NCBI GenBank assembly: GCA_002030015.1
Contig: LQBH01000003.1
Location: 1-56,823, forward strand
Length of the DNA: 56,823 nt
Reading direction: 5' to 3'
DNA from: a delta proteobacterium MLS_D
GTDB lineage: Bacteria; Desulfobacterota; Syntrophia; Syntrophales; UBA2210
The position numbers and the translations under genes are program-made. The notes below the pieces were generated by a model. It searched no databases and was not told the DNA's origin. It saw nothing but the letters and a program-made list of their open reading frames with translations. Positions 9,234-16,551 of the stretch are shown here, one piece after another. Within the stretch, counting starts at the first letter, position 1, and each line of letters begins with the position of its first letter.

Positions 9234-9752
9234 CTACTCGATTGAAATGATCCACGAACAGGACGTGTCGGAAGGAAATTCTTCCGGTTTCTCCTCGGGA
9301 GGGGTAAATTCAGGTGTGATCCGGGCTCTCGGATCGACCCAGCGGAAAAAGGAAGACCTGAGCCGCAGCGCCGATGATCCGCAGTCATAATACTCCATTC
9401 CCCACTTCTTCGCCGCCCTCTGGGAACTGCATCCTTTTGTGGTCATGCGTGCGGTAGTATCGGAAAGTTTCGTAACTTCGATGTTCTCAAACGCATACCA
9501 ATGAGAATGTTCCAGGAAACGAATCAGCCGGTCGATTCCCTCCGGTCCTTCCTCCACGGTCTTTGCAAGACGCTTTGCTTCATAGGCGCCGAACTCGTCC
9601 GTCAGAGCCAGCATGCCTTCCAGGGCCTCCTCTTCGGGACAATTTTTTTTGACCCAGTCTTCCATGAGAAACCACATGTAGTTGAAACTGTACAGCAGTT
9701 CAATCATGACATCATAGACCCGCTCTTTGCTCCAGGTATCGACGGGAAACAT
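9234..9752 (-). CDS. DUF6125 / L-2-amino-thiazoline-4-carboxylate hydrolase-like protein
   Basis: A 172-residue soluble protein. An N-terminal region with an aromatic helix (YSFNYMWFLMEDWV) leads to a C-terminal part with TTKGCSSQRAAKKWGMEYYDCG, then FFRWVDPRARITPEF and a final CSWIISIE. This C-x-x-(Q)-x-A-R/K-K-x-G ... C ... DPR ... CxW layout is what I recall for DUF6125 proteins of anaerobic bacteria. The assignment is from memory and moderate. Biochemical role unknown. The start at 9752 is fixed by a strong GGAGGAG site. The upstream in-frame ATG at 9842 has none. Confidence 0.6.
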   Translation of the reverse strand: MFPVDTWSKERVYDVMIELLYSFNYMWFLMEDWVKKNCPEEEALEGMLALTDEFGAYEAKRLAKTVEEGPEGIDRLIRFLEHSHWYAFENIEVTKLSDTTARMTTKGCSSQRAAKKWGMEYYDCGSSALRLRSSFFRWVDPRARITPEFTPPEEKPEEFPSDTSCSWIISIE

Positions 9753-9895
9753 AAACTCCTCCTTTTTTCGGTATTCTGTGGCGGGCCTTCTGCGGCGACC
9801 CTGAATTACGCAGAACATAAAGAACGTGCGCCCGGGTGTCAAGCTATTCTCCGCACTTATTTTTTCTTTGGGTTCGGCGTTCGAACGTGGTATTT

Positions 9896-10525
9896 ATGGT
9901 ACCCATGACGGCGCACCCGAACAGAGCATCATCAGGCAGGGCACTCGCCCCGGTACGCCTGTTTCCGGCTGTAATCATTGCCGCGCTGTTCCTGCTGTTC
10001 CCAGCGGCCGAGGCAATCGCTGATATCTACCTCTATAAAGATGAAAACGGCGTATTTCACTTCACGGACCAACCGTCGACGCCGGAATACCGGCTCTATA
10101 TAAAACAATGGCGAACACCGAAGCCATCTGAATCTCCGTCCTCGTCCTATGACCCGTATATCGACGAGGCGTCCCGTCTATACGGCATCGATACGGCGCT
10201 TCTCAAGGCCGTGGTCAAGGTTGAGTCGAACTTCAACTCCCGTGCGGTCTCGCACAAGGGCGCCCTCGGCCTGATGCAGATCATGCCTCAGAATGCAGCA
10301 ATGCTGGATATACAAGATCCCTTCGATCCCCGGCAGAATATTCTGGGCGGCGCCCGGTATCTCAGGGAAATGCTCAACCGTTACGGAGATCTCGAACTGG
10401 CCCTCGCCGCGTATAACGCCGGTCCGGCGGCGGTCGACCGGTACAGGGCAGTGCCCCCGTTTACTGAAACCCGGTCATACGTGCAACAGGTCCTTCATAA
10501 TTACGATGCACTGAAAAAACGCTGA
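9896..10525 (+). CDS. lytic transglycosylase with DUF4124 and SLT domains
   Basis: An exported murein hydrolase of about 209 residues. A signal peptide (VRLFPAVIIAALFLLFPAAEA) is followed by a short DUF4124 segment (IYLYKDENGVFHFTDQPST). The lysozyme-like SLT domain carries the catalytic Glu at residue 110 in VVKVESNFN, then SHKGALGLMQIMP and ALAAYNAGP. It cleaves peptidoglycan to 1,6-anhydromuropeptides in the periplasm. The start is uncertain: ATGs at 9836, 9896 and 9905 are in frame and none has a clear ribosome binding site. The last two give a sensible signal peptide. Confidence 0.85.
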   Translation: MVPMTAHPNRASSGRALAPVRLFPAVIIAALFLLFPAAEAIADIYLYKDENGVFHFTDQPSTPEYRLYIKQWRTPKPSESPSSSYDPYIDEASRLYGIDTALLKAVVKVESNFNSRAVSHKGALGLMQIMPQNAAMLDIQDPFDPRQNILGGARYLREMLNRYGDLELALAAYNAGPAAVDRYRAVPPFTETRSYVQQVLHNYDALKKR

Positions 10526-10595
10526 AAAAATAAAACCATGAAACACCCTGCAGAAAACGAAGCACGCAGAAGAAGACTTTTGAACAATGCCCCTT

Positions 10596-10713
10596 CCCGT
10601 CATTCCGGCGGAGGCCTGGCTATAGTGCCCGTAAGGGTGAATCCAGAAATACTTAAACACTGGATGCCGGATCGGACCTTACCCGGACCTGATCCGAGGT
10701 CCGGCATGACGAC
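10596..10713. repeat. dispersed palindromic intergenic repeat (about 118 bases)
   Basis: The ends are inverted: CGTCATTCCGG at the left and, as reverse complement, CGTCATGCCGG at the right (10 of 11 match). Inside, ATCCAG pairs with CTGGAT and CGGATC with GATCCG. GGACCT/AGGTCC adds another arm. This 'CGTCATTCC...GGAATGACG' design is that of small dispersed repeats common between bacterial genes. Its right end supplies the GAGGT and ATG used by the lipoprotein gene. Confidence 0.7.
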
Positions 10714-11395
10714 AGTGAAGCAGAGAGGGTTTTTCAATAAAGGTCTCAGAAGATCTTTTGCGGGAATCATCGTTCCGGCGGCTGCCGTGGCGCTGCTCCT
10801 GTCATGCGCCCCCGTCAATCTGTATAACATCGACATCCAGTACATTCCGTCCACCGATAAGGAAACGGCCGAAGCCGGTTCCGTTCCTCTTACAGTAACC
10901 CTGTTCAACGACCAGCGGGAAACGGAGGACAATCTGCTCATCGGCAGGGTTATCACGCCTGACGACCGAATCGTCCCGGTTCTTCCACGACACATGGAAC
11001 CGGCGCCCGCCGTCACACGGGCGCTTACATCCTACCTCACCCGATCCGGCCATACGGTTTCTTCCCGTCATCCCGAGTGGGATCTCCGGGAGGAAACCAT
11101 CTATCCGTCATGGAAGGGACTCATTCTCGGCGGGGCCATCAACGATCTTTTCGTAGATTGTGACCGTTCGACATTCCTTCGAACCTATTCATCGCGCGTA
11201 AACCTCACCATTGTTCTTGCCGACGCAGAGGAAAGGCGCATTCTTCACCGCGTCACCGTCCGGACGCTGCCGACAAAACAACATTTAAAATTTTCCGAAT
11301 TCAAGCTGGAAGAAGAACTGAACGCCGCCCTCTCGGAAGCACTGGAAAGGACATTTGCGGACAGTGAATTAACTGAGAAAATCACCGGCCATTGA
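10706..11395 (+). CDS. putative lipoprotein of unknown function
   Basis: About 229 residues with a signal peptide ending in a lipobox: a basic start (KQRGFFNKGLRR), a hydrophobic stretch and LLLSC|AP, the Cys being the likely lipidation site. The mature part (LTVTLFNDQR, then LGGAINDLFVD) resembles envelope lipoproteins in the general style of YajG/DUF4810 proteins, but I cannot place it in a family. The start ATG at 10706 with GAGGT upstream lies inside the right end of a dispersed repeat. A GTG at 10715 is the alternative. The open frame extends back to 10538 through the repeat, which I regard as non-coding. Confidence 0.6.
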   Translation: MTTVKQRGFFNKGLRRSFAGIIVPAAAVALLLSCAPVNLYNIDIQYIPSTDKETAEAGSVPLTVTLFNDQRETEDNLLIGRVITPDDRIVPVLPRHMEPAPAVTRALTSYLTRSGHTVSSRHPEWDLREETIYPSWKGLILGGAINDLFVDCDRSTFLRTYSSRVNLTIVLADAEERRILHRVTVRTLPTKQHLKFSEFKLEEELNAALSEALERTFADSELTEKITGH

Positions 11396-11428
11396 CGTCA
11401 GACCGGAAGATGGGTATGCATTCCTTCG

Positions 11429-12802
11429 TCATTCCCTCTCGAAGGAAATGCCATATTTTTCAAGCTTTCGTTCAAAGGTGGGCCGCGCTATGCCGAGCAT
11501 CTGGCAGATCTCTCCCTTATTGAGCGTGGTTTCCATTACGACGCGCCGTATGTGGCGTTCCTCGAGCTCTTCAAGCGTGAGAAACCGTCCGCTCTCGTCT
11601 TTGCCCTCGTCGGCCACCGACGCGGGACCGTTTCCTTTCTCCGCCAGCAGATCGGGAAAATCATTCTTTCCCAGTATCTGACCCTTGGCAACCACGGCCG
11701 CACGCACCAGGAGATTTTCGAGTTCCCGGATGTTCCCGGGCCAGTTATACTGAAGAAACATTTCCATCACGTCTTCGGATACGCCGCCGATTCGTTTGTG
11801 GAGTTCCAGGTTAATCTTGGTGAGCAGGTAATCGACCAGGGGCGCCATGTCTTCCGGACGCTCCCGAAGGGGTGGAATCGTTATGGACACAATATTCAAC
11901 CGATAGAAAAGATCGTCCCGGAAGGTGCCTTCCTTGACCAGGTCACGCATGTTTTTGTTGGTCGCGGCGATGACCCGTGCATGGACCGGAACCCGGTCCT
12001 TGCCACCCACCCGTTCGACTTCGCGCTCCTGAAGCACTCTCAGCAGTTTCGCCTGGAGGTTGAGCGACATTTCGCTGATCTCGTCCAGAAACACCGTTCC
12101 TTTTCGTGCCAGTTCGAATTTGCCCTGCTTCCGGGCGATCGCCCCGGTGAAAGATCCCTTTTCGTGACCGAAGAGTTCAGATTCAAGCAGTGTCTCAACG
12201 ATGGCGGAACAATTGACGGCGATGTACGGCTCATCAGGCGACGTGTTGGTGTGAATAACCTTCGCAATCAGTTCCTTTCCTGTTCCACTCTCACCCTGTA
12301 TCAGCACGGTCGTCCTGCTTTGCGCAACCACGCCGATCGTTTTAAAGATCTCCCTCATGCGGGGACCGTTGCCGATAATATCGCCGGTCTTGAAGGCACG
12401 GTCCGGATCCGTCATGAAATCGTCTATTTTCTTTTCCATCTCCGAGGTTTTCAGCGCCTTTTTGATGGCAATTTCAAGTTCGTCGATATTGATAGGTTTG
12501 TGAATGTAATCGAAGGCCCCCAGTTTCATCGCCGTGATGGTGGTTTCCATGTCATGGTAGGCGGTAATCATGATCACCTTGACGTTTTCATCTTCTTCCT
12601 GCAGGTCTTCCAGAATGGAAAATCCGTCCACGTCGGGAAGACGCACGTCTAGTATAACAACCTCGGCGGGTTCCTCGACGAACAGGTTCAGGCCGTCCGT
12701 TCCCGTCAGGGCGACGCGCACCCGGTACCCCTCTTCGCTCAGATAGAGATCCAGCGATTCACAGATCGAGCTGTCGTCGTCTATAACAAGAATGCTCGCC
12801 AT
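11429..12802 (-). CDS. NtrC-family sigma-54-dependent response regulator
   Basis: A 457-residue enhancer-binding protein. The receiver domain (1-120) has the phospho-acceptor Asp52 in VILDVRLPDVDG. The AAA+ domain (about 145-365) has Walker A GESGTGKE (170-177), the sigma-54-contacting loop GSFTGA (216-221) and GTVFLDEI. A C-terminal Fis-type helix-turn-helix (about 425-452, KGEICQMLGIARPTFERKL) follows. It is the last gene of an operon after its probable partner kinase (15-base gap). A sigma-54 promoter lies 3.2 kb away at 15998-16013, just beyond the divergent end of this operon, and is its most likely target. Confidence 0.95.
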   Translation of the reverse strand: MASILVIDDDSSICESLDLYLSEEGYRVRVALTGTDGLNLFVEEPAEVVILDVRLPDVDGFSILEDLQEEDENVKVIMITAYHDMETTITAMKLGAFDYIHKPINIDELEIAIKKALKTSEMEKKIDDFMTDPDRAFKTGDIIGNGPRMREIFKTIGVVAQSRTTVLIQGESGTGKELIAKVIHTNTSPDEPYIAVNCSAIVETLLESELFGHEKGSFTGAIARKQGKFELARKGTVFLDEISEMSLNLQAKLLRVLQEREVERVGGKDRVPVHARVIAATNKNMRDLVKEGTFRDDLFYRLNIVSITIPPLRERPEDMAPLVDYLLTKINLELHKRIGGVSEDVMEMFLQYNWPGNIRELENLLVRAAVVAKGQILGKNDFPDLLAEKGNGPASVADEGKDESGRFLTLEELEERHIRRVVMETTLNKGEICQMLGIARPTFERKLEKYGISFERE

Positions 12803-12817
12803 CGCTTATCAGCCGGT

Positions 12818-15421
12818 TCAGGCTTTCCTTTCCGATACGGGCAGGTTCAGGACAATCCTGGTCCCCTCGCCGCTTGTACTGAATATCTCGATGCGTCCCC
12901 CGTGCACGTCCATGATTTTCTTGACCTGGGCAAGACCGAGACCGGTACCGTATTTCTTTCGACTGAAAAATGGATTAAACAGAGACGACATTGATGCTTC
13001 ATCAATGCCACAGCCGTTATCAGCTATTTCGATCGTCACTGAATCGTGATCATCGGTCGAACGCGACGACGAGACGGTGATCGAGCCACCCTCGTCCACG
13101 GCATCGACGGCGTTCAGCAGTAAATTCAGCAACGACTGTGAAAACATTCCGGGATCGACGTCTATCGGCGGCAGATCGTCGTCGTAATGCCTTTGAATCG
13201 TGATCCGCTTATCGATCAGTTCTTTTTCCACCATGGCCAGCGAGTGCTCCATGATTGAGGCGACACTGGTCGGTTCTTTCTCCGGATCAGCCGGCTTCGC
13301 GTAAAGAAGAACATCCCGGACAAGCTGTGACAGGTGCTCCACTTCCCGCTGAGCTATTTTGAACCGTTTCAGGTCATTCCCTTCGGGTCCCATCCTGCGT
13401 TCGAGAATCTGGAGACTCATCTTTATGGAAGAAAGGGCGTTCCTCAGTTCGTGGGCTATTCCCGCAGAAAGATGTCCCAGCGCGGCCAGTTTTTCCGTGT
13501 CGAATATCGCCTTTTCAAGTTTTCTTATTTCAGTGATATCCTGCTGCACCAGGAGAACGCGCCGGGTTCCGGGAATACGCCGGGGCGTTATGAGCAGCAG
13601 ACGTCTCGAACCGTCCCTGGCCGTAACTTCCAGCTGATACGGTTTGAAAACACCGCGCTTGCCATCTTCCCACCGCGCAAGCACGAATTCCCTGTTTTCA
13701 GGGTCCACGAAATCCAGGAAATGAGTGCCTTTTATGGGTTTTTTGTCCGCTATATTTTCCCGACTTACATAATTAATGATACCTTCTTCATCAATATCGA
13801 ATATTTTTTCCGGAAGCGTGTCGATGATCAACTGCATGTATGAATACAGTCCTTCGATCTCCTCCCGCAGTTTGATATTAGCATTGAGTTCTTTCTGCAG
13901 TGTTTCCGCATACTCCGTGAGGCTCCGCTCCAGTTCTTTCTCCCGCGTTATGTCCTGGAGGGTCTCGATGGCGGCGATGATATTCCCTTTTTCGTCGTAG
14001 ATGGGGGCGGCGAGAAAATACAGGTGCCGGTCTTTCCCCCCGAGATTATCAAAGTGATCGTACGCTTCGTAGGCATCCCGGACTGTTTTCGATTTCTGCA
14101 CTTGTTTTGTTCCGTAATAATCATCGAGAGCCCCGAGGTTTCCGTCGACGATGATATCCGCGATGAGGGGACGCATCTTTTGGTACAGCGGCAGGTAGTG
14201 CCGATCCGTACCGATCATGTCTTTCGAATCATAGCCGGTCAGTTCGGCAAGCGCCCTGTTCCAGAGTATAATTCTGTGATCTTTTCCTATAACCATGGTC
14301 GGAATGGGCGAACCCTCTATTATGCCCTCCACGGTTTTCTTTTCCCTGACCAGTTGACTCTGCCACTCTTCGCGTTCCTGAAGCCGCTTTTTTGTTTCTT
14401 CCCACCGCATCTGACGCGTCACCACAACACCAACGGAAAGTCCCGCCACGATAAGAAGAATGATCAACCCCACGGCGCCGGCGGTGATATTAAAAAACAC
14501 TTTGTGCATGAGTTCGACCACCACGCTGTAGGGCGTAATAAGTGCGATGGTCAACCGGTCAGTGCCGACTCTGATCGGCGCCACGGCGACAATCACCTCT
14601 ACCACTTCGCCGCGGCAATCCTGAATGACGAACTCGCCCCACGCGCCTTCATCGGACATGAGAAACGCTCTCCATCGGGCCTCGTCTTCCGGTTCGCCGA
14701 TCAACACCTCCGCTTCCCGACCGATGACGTAGGGATTCGCATGAACCATGATCGTGCCGTCCTGCGCGAAAAGCCAGTTTTCCGTTGATTTTCCCAATCG
14801 CAGGGGTCCGGTATAACGGTCAAGAAGAACATCAAGTGAGAGAAGCGCCAAAAGGGCCCCCTGGCAGTGACCGTATTCGTTGTACCGGGGGAGGCGAATA
14901 CCGATGGCCGACTCGGCATATCCCGCCGCATTCTCTCCCGCTTTCCTGAATCGTACAAGAGGATTCTCGGTTATCTTTTCACAGATGGCCGGGTCTCGAA
15001 AATATCGGACCCATTTATTTCCGGCGTCTTCATTATCCACCTGACGGGACGGCCACAACGCGAGCATGTCGCCTTCGGCGTTCACCATTCCAACCGCTCG
15101 TACCGCGCGCTGCGTGCTTTCCATGAGAACCCGCATGTTTTCTTCCAAAAACGCCTGGTCTTCGTTGTTCATCACCACAAAACGTGAAAAAATAGATAGT
15201 TGATCACGCACCCCGTTTATCGTGTCCTCGATACCGGCGGCGACGGTGCAGGCAATAGCCGTGTGCCGTTCCGCGAATTGTCGCACCCGATCCTGCTCAC
15301 GGGCGTGCTTGACCGCATACGCCATGAGAAGAATCAAAAACACGAGCGACAACGTGGCTATCGCCACGGAGACCTGCATATCGAAGGGTTTGAAGCGGGA
15401 ACGAAGTTTTATCACGACCAC
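12818..15421 (-). CDS. membrane sensor histidine kinase (Cache-PAS-PAS-HisKA-HATPase)
   Basis: 867 residues. Transmembrane helix 1 lies at about 18-37 and helix 2 at about 308-334. They bracket a roughly 270-residue periplasmic domain with the pattern of a double Cache sensor (GMVNAEGDMLALWPS and FAQDGTIMVHANPYVIG). Two PAS domains (about 365-490 and 530-630) lead to the HisKA domain with His657 in GIAHELRNALSS, then HATPase motifs DNGCGID and GTGLGL. Signals outside the cell should set phosphorylation of the adjacent NtrC-type regulator. The start is a GTG at 15421. A GTG two codons later is equally possible. It follows the 59-residue membrane protein gene by 29 bases. Confidence 0.92.
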   Translation of the reverse strand: MVVIKLRSRFKPFDMQVSVAIATLSLVFLILLMAYAVKHAREQDRVRQFAERHTAIACTVAAGIEDTINGVRDQLSIFSRFVVMNNEDQAFLEENMRVLMESTQRAVRAVGMVNAEGDMLALWPSRQVDNEDAGNKWVRYFRDPAICEKITENPLVRFRKAGENAAGYAESAIGIRLPRYNEYGHCQGALLALLSLDVLLDRYTGPLRLGKSTENWLFAQDGTIMVHANPYVIGREAEVLIGEPEDEARWRAFLMSDEGAWGEFVIQDCRGEVVEVIVAVAPIRVGTDRLTIALITPYSVVVELMHKVFFNITAGAVGLIILLIVAGLSVGVVVTRQMRWEETKKRLQEREEWQSQLVREKKTVEGIIEGSPIPTMVIGKDHRIILWNRALAELTGYDSKDMIGTDRHYLPLYQKMRPLIADIIVDGNLGALDDYYGTKQVQKSKTVRDAYEAYDHFDNLGGKDRHLYFLAAPIYDEKGNIIAAIETLQDITREKELERSLTEYAETLQKELNANIKLREEIEGLYSYMQLIIDTLPEKIFDIDEEGIINYVSRENIADKKPIKGTHFLDFVDPENREFVLARWEDGKRGVFKPYQLEVTARDGSRRLLLITPRRIPGTRRVLLVQQDITEIRKLEKAIFDTEKLAALGHLSAGIAHELRNALSSIKMSLQILERRMGPEGNDLKRFKIAQREVEHLSQLVRDVLLYAKPADPEKEPTSVASIMEHSLAMVEKELIDKRITIQRHYDDDLPPIDVDPGMFSQSLLNLLLNAVDAVDEGGSITVSSSRSTDDHDSVTIEIADNGCGIDEASMSSLFNPFFSRKKYGTGLGLAQVKKIMDVHGGRIEIFSTSGEGTRIVLNLPVSERKA

Positions 15422-15450
15422 AACCTCATCGCTTCACGAAGACGACAGGG

Positions 15451-15630
15451 TTACATATCATCATCGTCATCATCGTTGATACTTTTATCTTTCGCGGCTA
15501 TGAGAAAAAAGATTCCGATAGCTGCGCCGAGGGAAATCATAAGCGAGACGAACCCGCTTTCGAACCCGATAACCAGGTCGCAGAGAAACCAAACAACGAG
15601 ATAGGTGGCCAGGGAAAGAACTTCCCTCAT
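15451..15630 (-). CDS. 59-residue two-helix membrane protein with poly-aspartate tail
   Basis: A small protein read ATG to TAA with 59 residues. Residues about 6-24 (SLATYLVVWFLCDLVIG) and 29-46 (VSLMISLGAAIGIFFLIA) are two hydrophobic helices joined by a short loop. The tail is AAKDKSINDDDDDDM. It is the first gene of the operon with the Cache histidine kinase and the NtrC-type regulator. The tail matches that of the Cache protein across the divergent promoter (PPDYDDDDD). The hairpin topology recalls AtpI/AtpZ, which help c-ring assembly, but sequence resemblance is too weak to name it. Hypothetical, though its position, start and composition make it a credible gene. Confidence 0.65.
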   Translation of the reverse strand: MREVLSLATYLVVWFLCDLVIGFESGFVSLMISLGAAIGIFFLIAAKDKSINDDDDDDM

Positions 15631-15790
15631 GATAGTACCTTCAGTGCGACAGAACAGGCGCCCGCCGGTTCCTCGCAGCGGAAATCCCGAGACGACCGAC
15701 AGCTCCCCCCTGCCCGACAGCGGAGTCCAGCTCTCATTGATTTTTCATACCTTTCACGTGTCGCTCTTACATACAAGTCCCGCCTTTAAT

Positions 15791-15809
15791 TATCAAATAA
15801 ATTTTGATA
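15791..15809. promoter_or_regulatory. inverted repeat, candidate distal enhancer site
   Basis: TATCAAA-5-TTTGATA: perfect 7-base arms with an AT spacer, about 190-205 bases before the -24 element of the sigma-54 promoter. That distance suits an NtrC-type activator, but AT-rich repeats also occur by chance. Confidence 0.4.
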
Positions 15810-15880
15810 CGGCAAACACCGCCCTGATCAATGCGTTCCGTCTATGCCGGTTTCACTTTTTGTTCAATCAGCACTTCTCT

Positions 15881-15899
15881 GTTGAATGTTATGTTCAAC
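15881..15899. promoter_or_regulatory. inverted repeat, candidate enhancer site
   Basis: GTTGAA-7-TTCAAC: perfect 6-base arms, centred about 108 bases before the -24 element, the usual range for bacterial enhancer-binding proteins. A further half-site GTTCAA stands at about 15862-15867. Confidence 0.45.
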
Positions 15900-15997
15900 G
15901 GCGTATACTCCACTCCGCCAGACGGCCGCCGTCCTGCTTTTCTTTAACTATTCAATATTATTTATTATCGATCTATCAGGGATTTGTGACGGCAACC

Positions 15998-16013
15998 TGG
16001 CATATACTTTGCT
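15998..16013 (+). promoter_or_regulatory. sigma-54 (RpoN) promoter
   Basis: TGGCAT-5-TTGCT matches the -24/-12 consensus TGGCAY-N5-TTGCW at every defined base, with the required ten bases between the GG and GC doublets. Predicted start near 16024. It faces the atpE-like gene and the Cache gene. Confidence 0.8.
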
Positions 16014-16113
16014 CAACTGGACGACACACGGTGAATCGTGTATGCTTCCTGTGAAGCGGGTAAACCACGACCATATAAAAAACCTGCATGGGAGAAAGAA
16101 AGGAGATACAGGA

Positions 16114-16491
16114 ATGAAACGCAACCATCAGAAATTATTTTTTGGATTGGCGGCAGCAGTGATCCTCGTGATGGCAACATCGCCCGTCGCTTTCGCGGCC
16201 GATATATTGCCGTCGGACGGGGCACCTTACACCAAGGCCATTGTCGCCGTCGGCGCCATGCTTGCGGCAGGTATAGCCATCGGGTTCGGCGCCATCGGGT
16301 CGGGTCTCGGTATCGGTAACGCGGCAAGTGGCGCCTGTAGCGCCGTTGGAAGGAATCCCGGCGTCCAGGGAAAAATCCTCATCACGATGCTCGTCGGTAT
16401 GGCCATGGGCGAATCCGTCGCCATTTACGCCCTCGTCGTGTCACTCGTGCTGCTGTTCGCGAACCCTTTCACGAGAATATTTTTCGGTTGA
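16114..16491 (+). CDS. atpE: orphan ATP synthase F0 c-subunit-like protein with signal peptide
   Basis: 125 residues. A signal-peptide-like N-terminus (1-28, ending VAFA) precedes a two-helix proteolipid. Helix 1 (about 42-75) has the glycine-rich GFGAIGSGLGIGNAASG, the polar loop is RNP (80-82), and helix 2 carries the ion-binding Glu100 in MGESVAIY. This is the c-ring subunit fold that carries H+ or Na+ through F0. By eye the helix-1 Gln of Na+-binding c subunits is Ile67 here, which argues for H+. No other ATP synthase gene is nearby. It sits behind a sigma-54 promoter and 60 bases before a Cache-domain gene. The ATG at 16114 has a strong AAAGGAG site. It could be the main c subunit placed away from its operon, or a specialised paralog. 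Confidence 0.85.
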   Translation: MKRNHQKLFFGLAAAVILVMATSPVAFAADILPSDGAPYTKAIVAVGAMLAAGIAIGFGAIGSGLGIGNAASGACSAVGRNPGVQGKILITMLVGMAMGESVAIYALVVSLVLLFANPFTRIFFG

Positions 16492-16551
16492 TACAAAGGG
16501 TGCGTTAAACCGGCACGTCGCCAGAACACAACGAGGTAGGGGGAGATCACA

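Larger units (their letters stand above)
15631..16113. other. 483-base divergent regulatory region
   Basis: No convincing gene. It separates the reverse kinase/regulator operon from the forward c-subunit/Cache operon. It holds an AT-rich block (about 15780-15990), two inverted repeats (15791-15809 and 15881-15899) and a sigma-54 promoter (15998-16013). The 100 bases from that promoter to the atpE-like ATG form the leader. Confidence 0.7.

Noticed and set aside
11552-12652. 366-codon plus-strand open frame across the NtrC-type regulator
   Set aside because: It is a shadow of a gene with intact receiver, AAA+ and Fis domains and has no signature of its own.
16114-16491. Na+-specific c ring
   Set aside because: The helix-1 Gln of the Na+ signature is Ile in my alignment, so I do not claim Na+ coupling. 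The alignment is by eye only.
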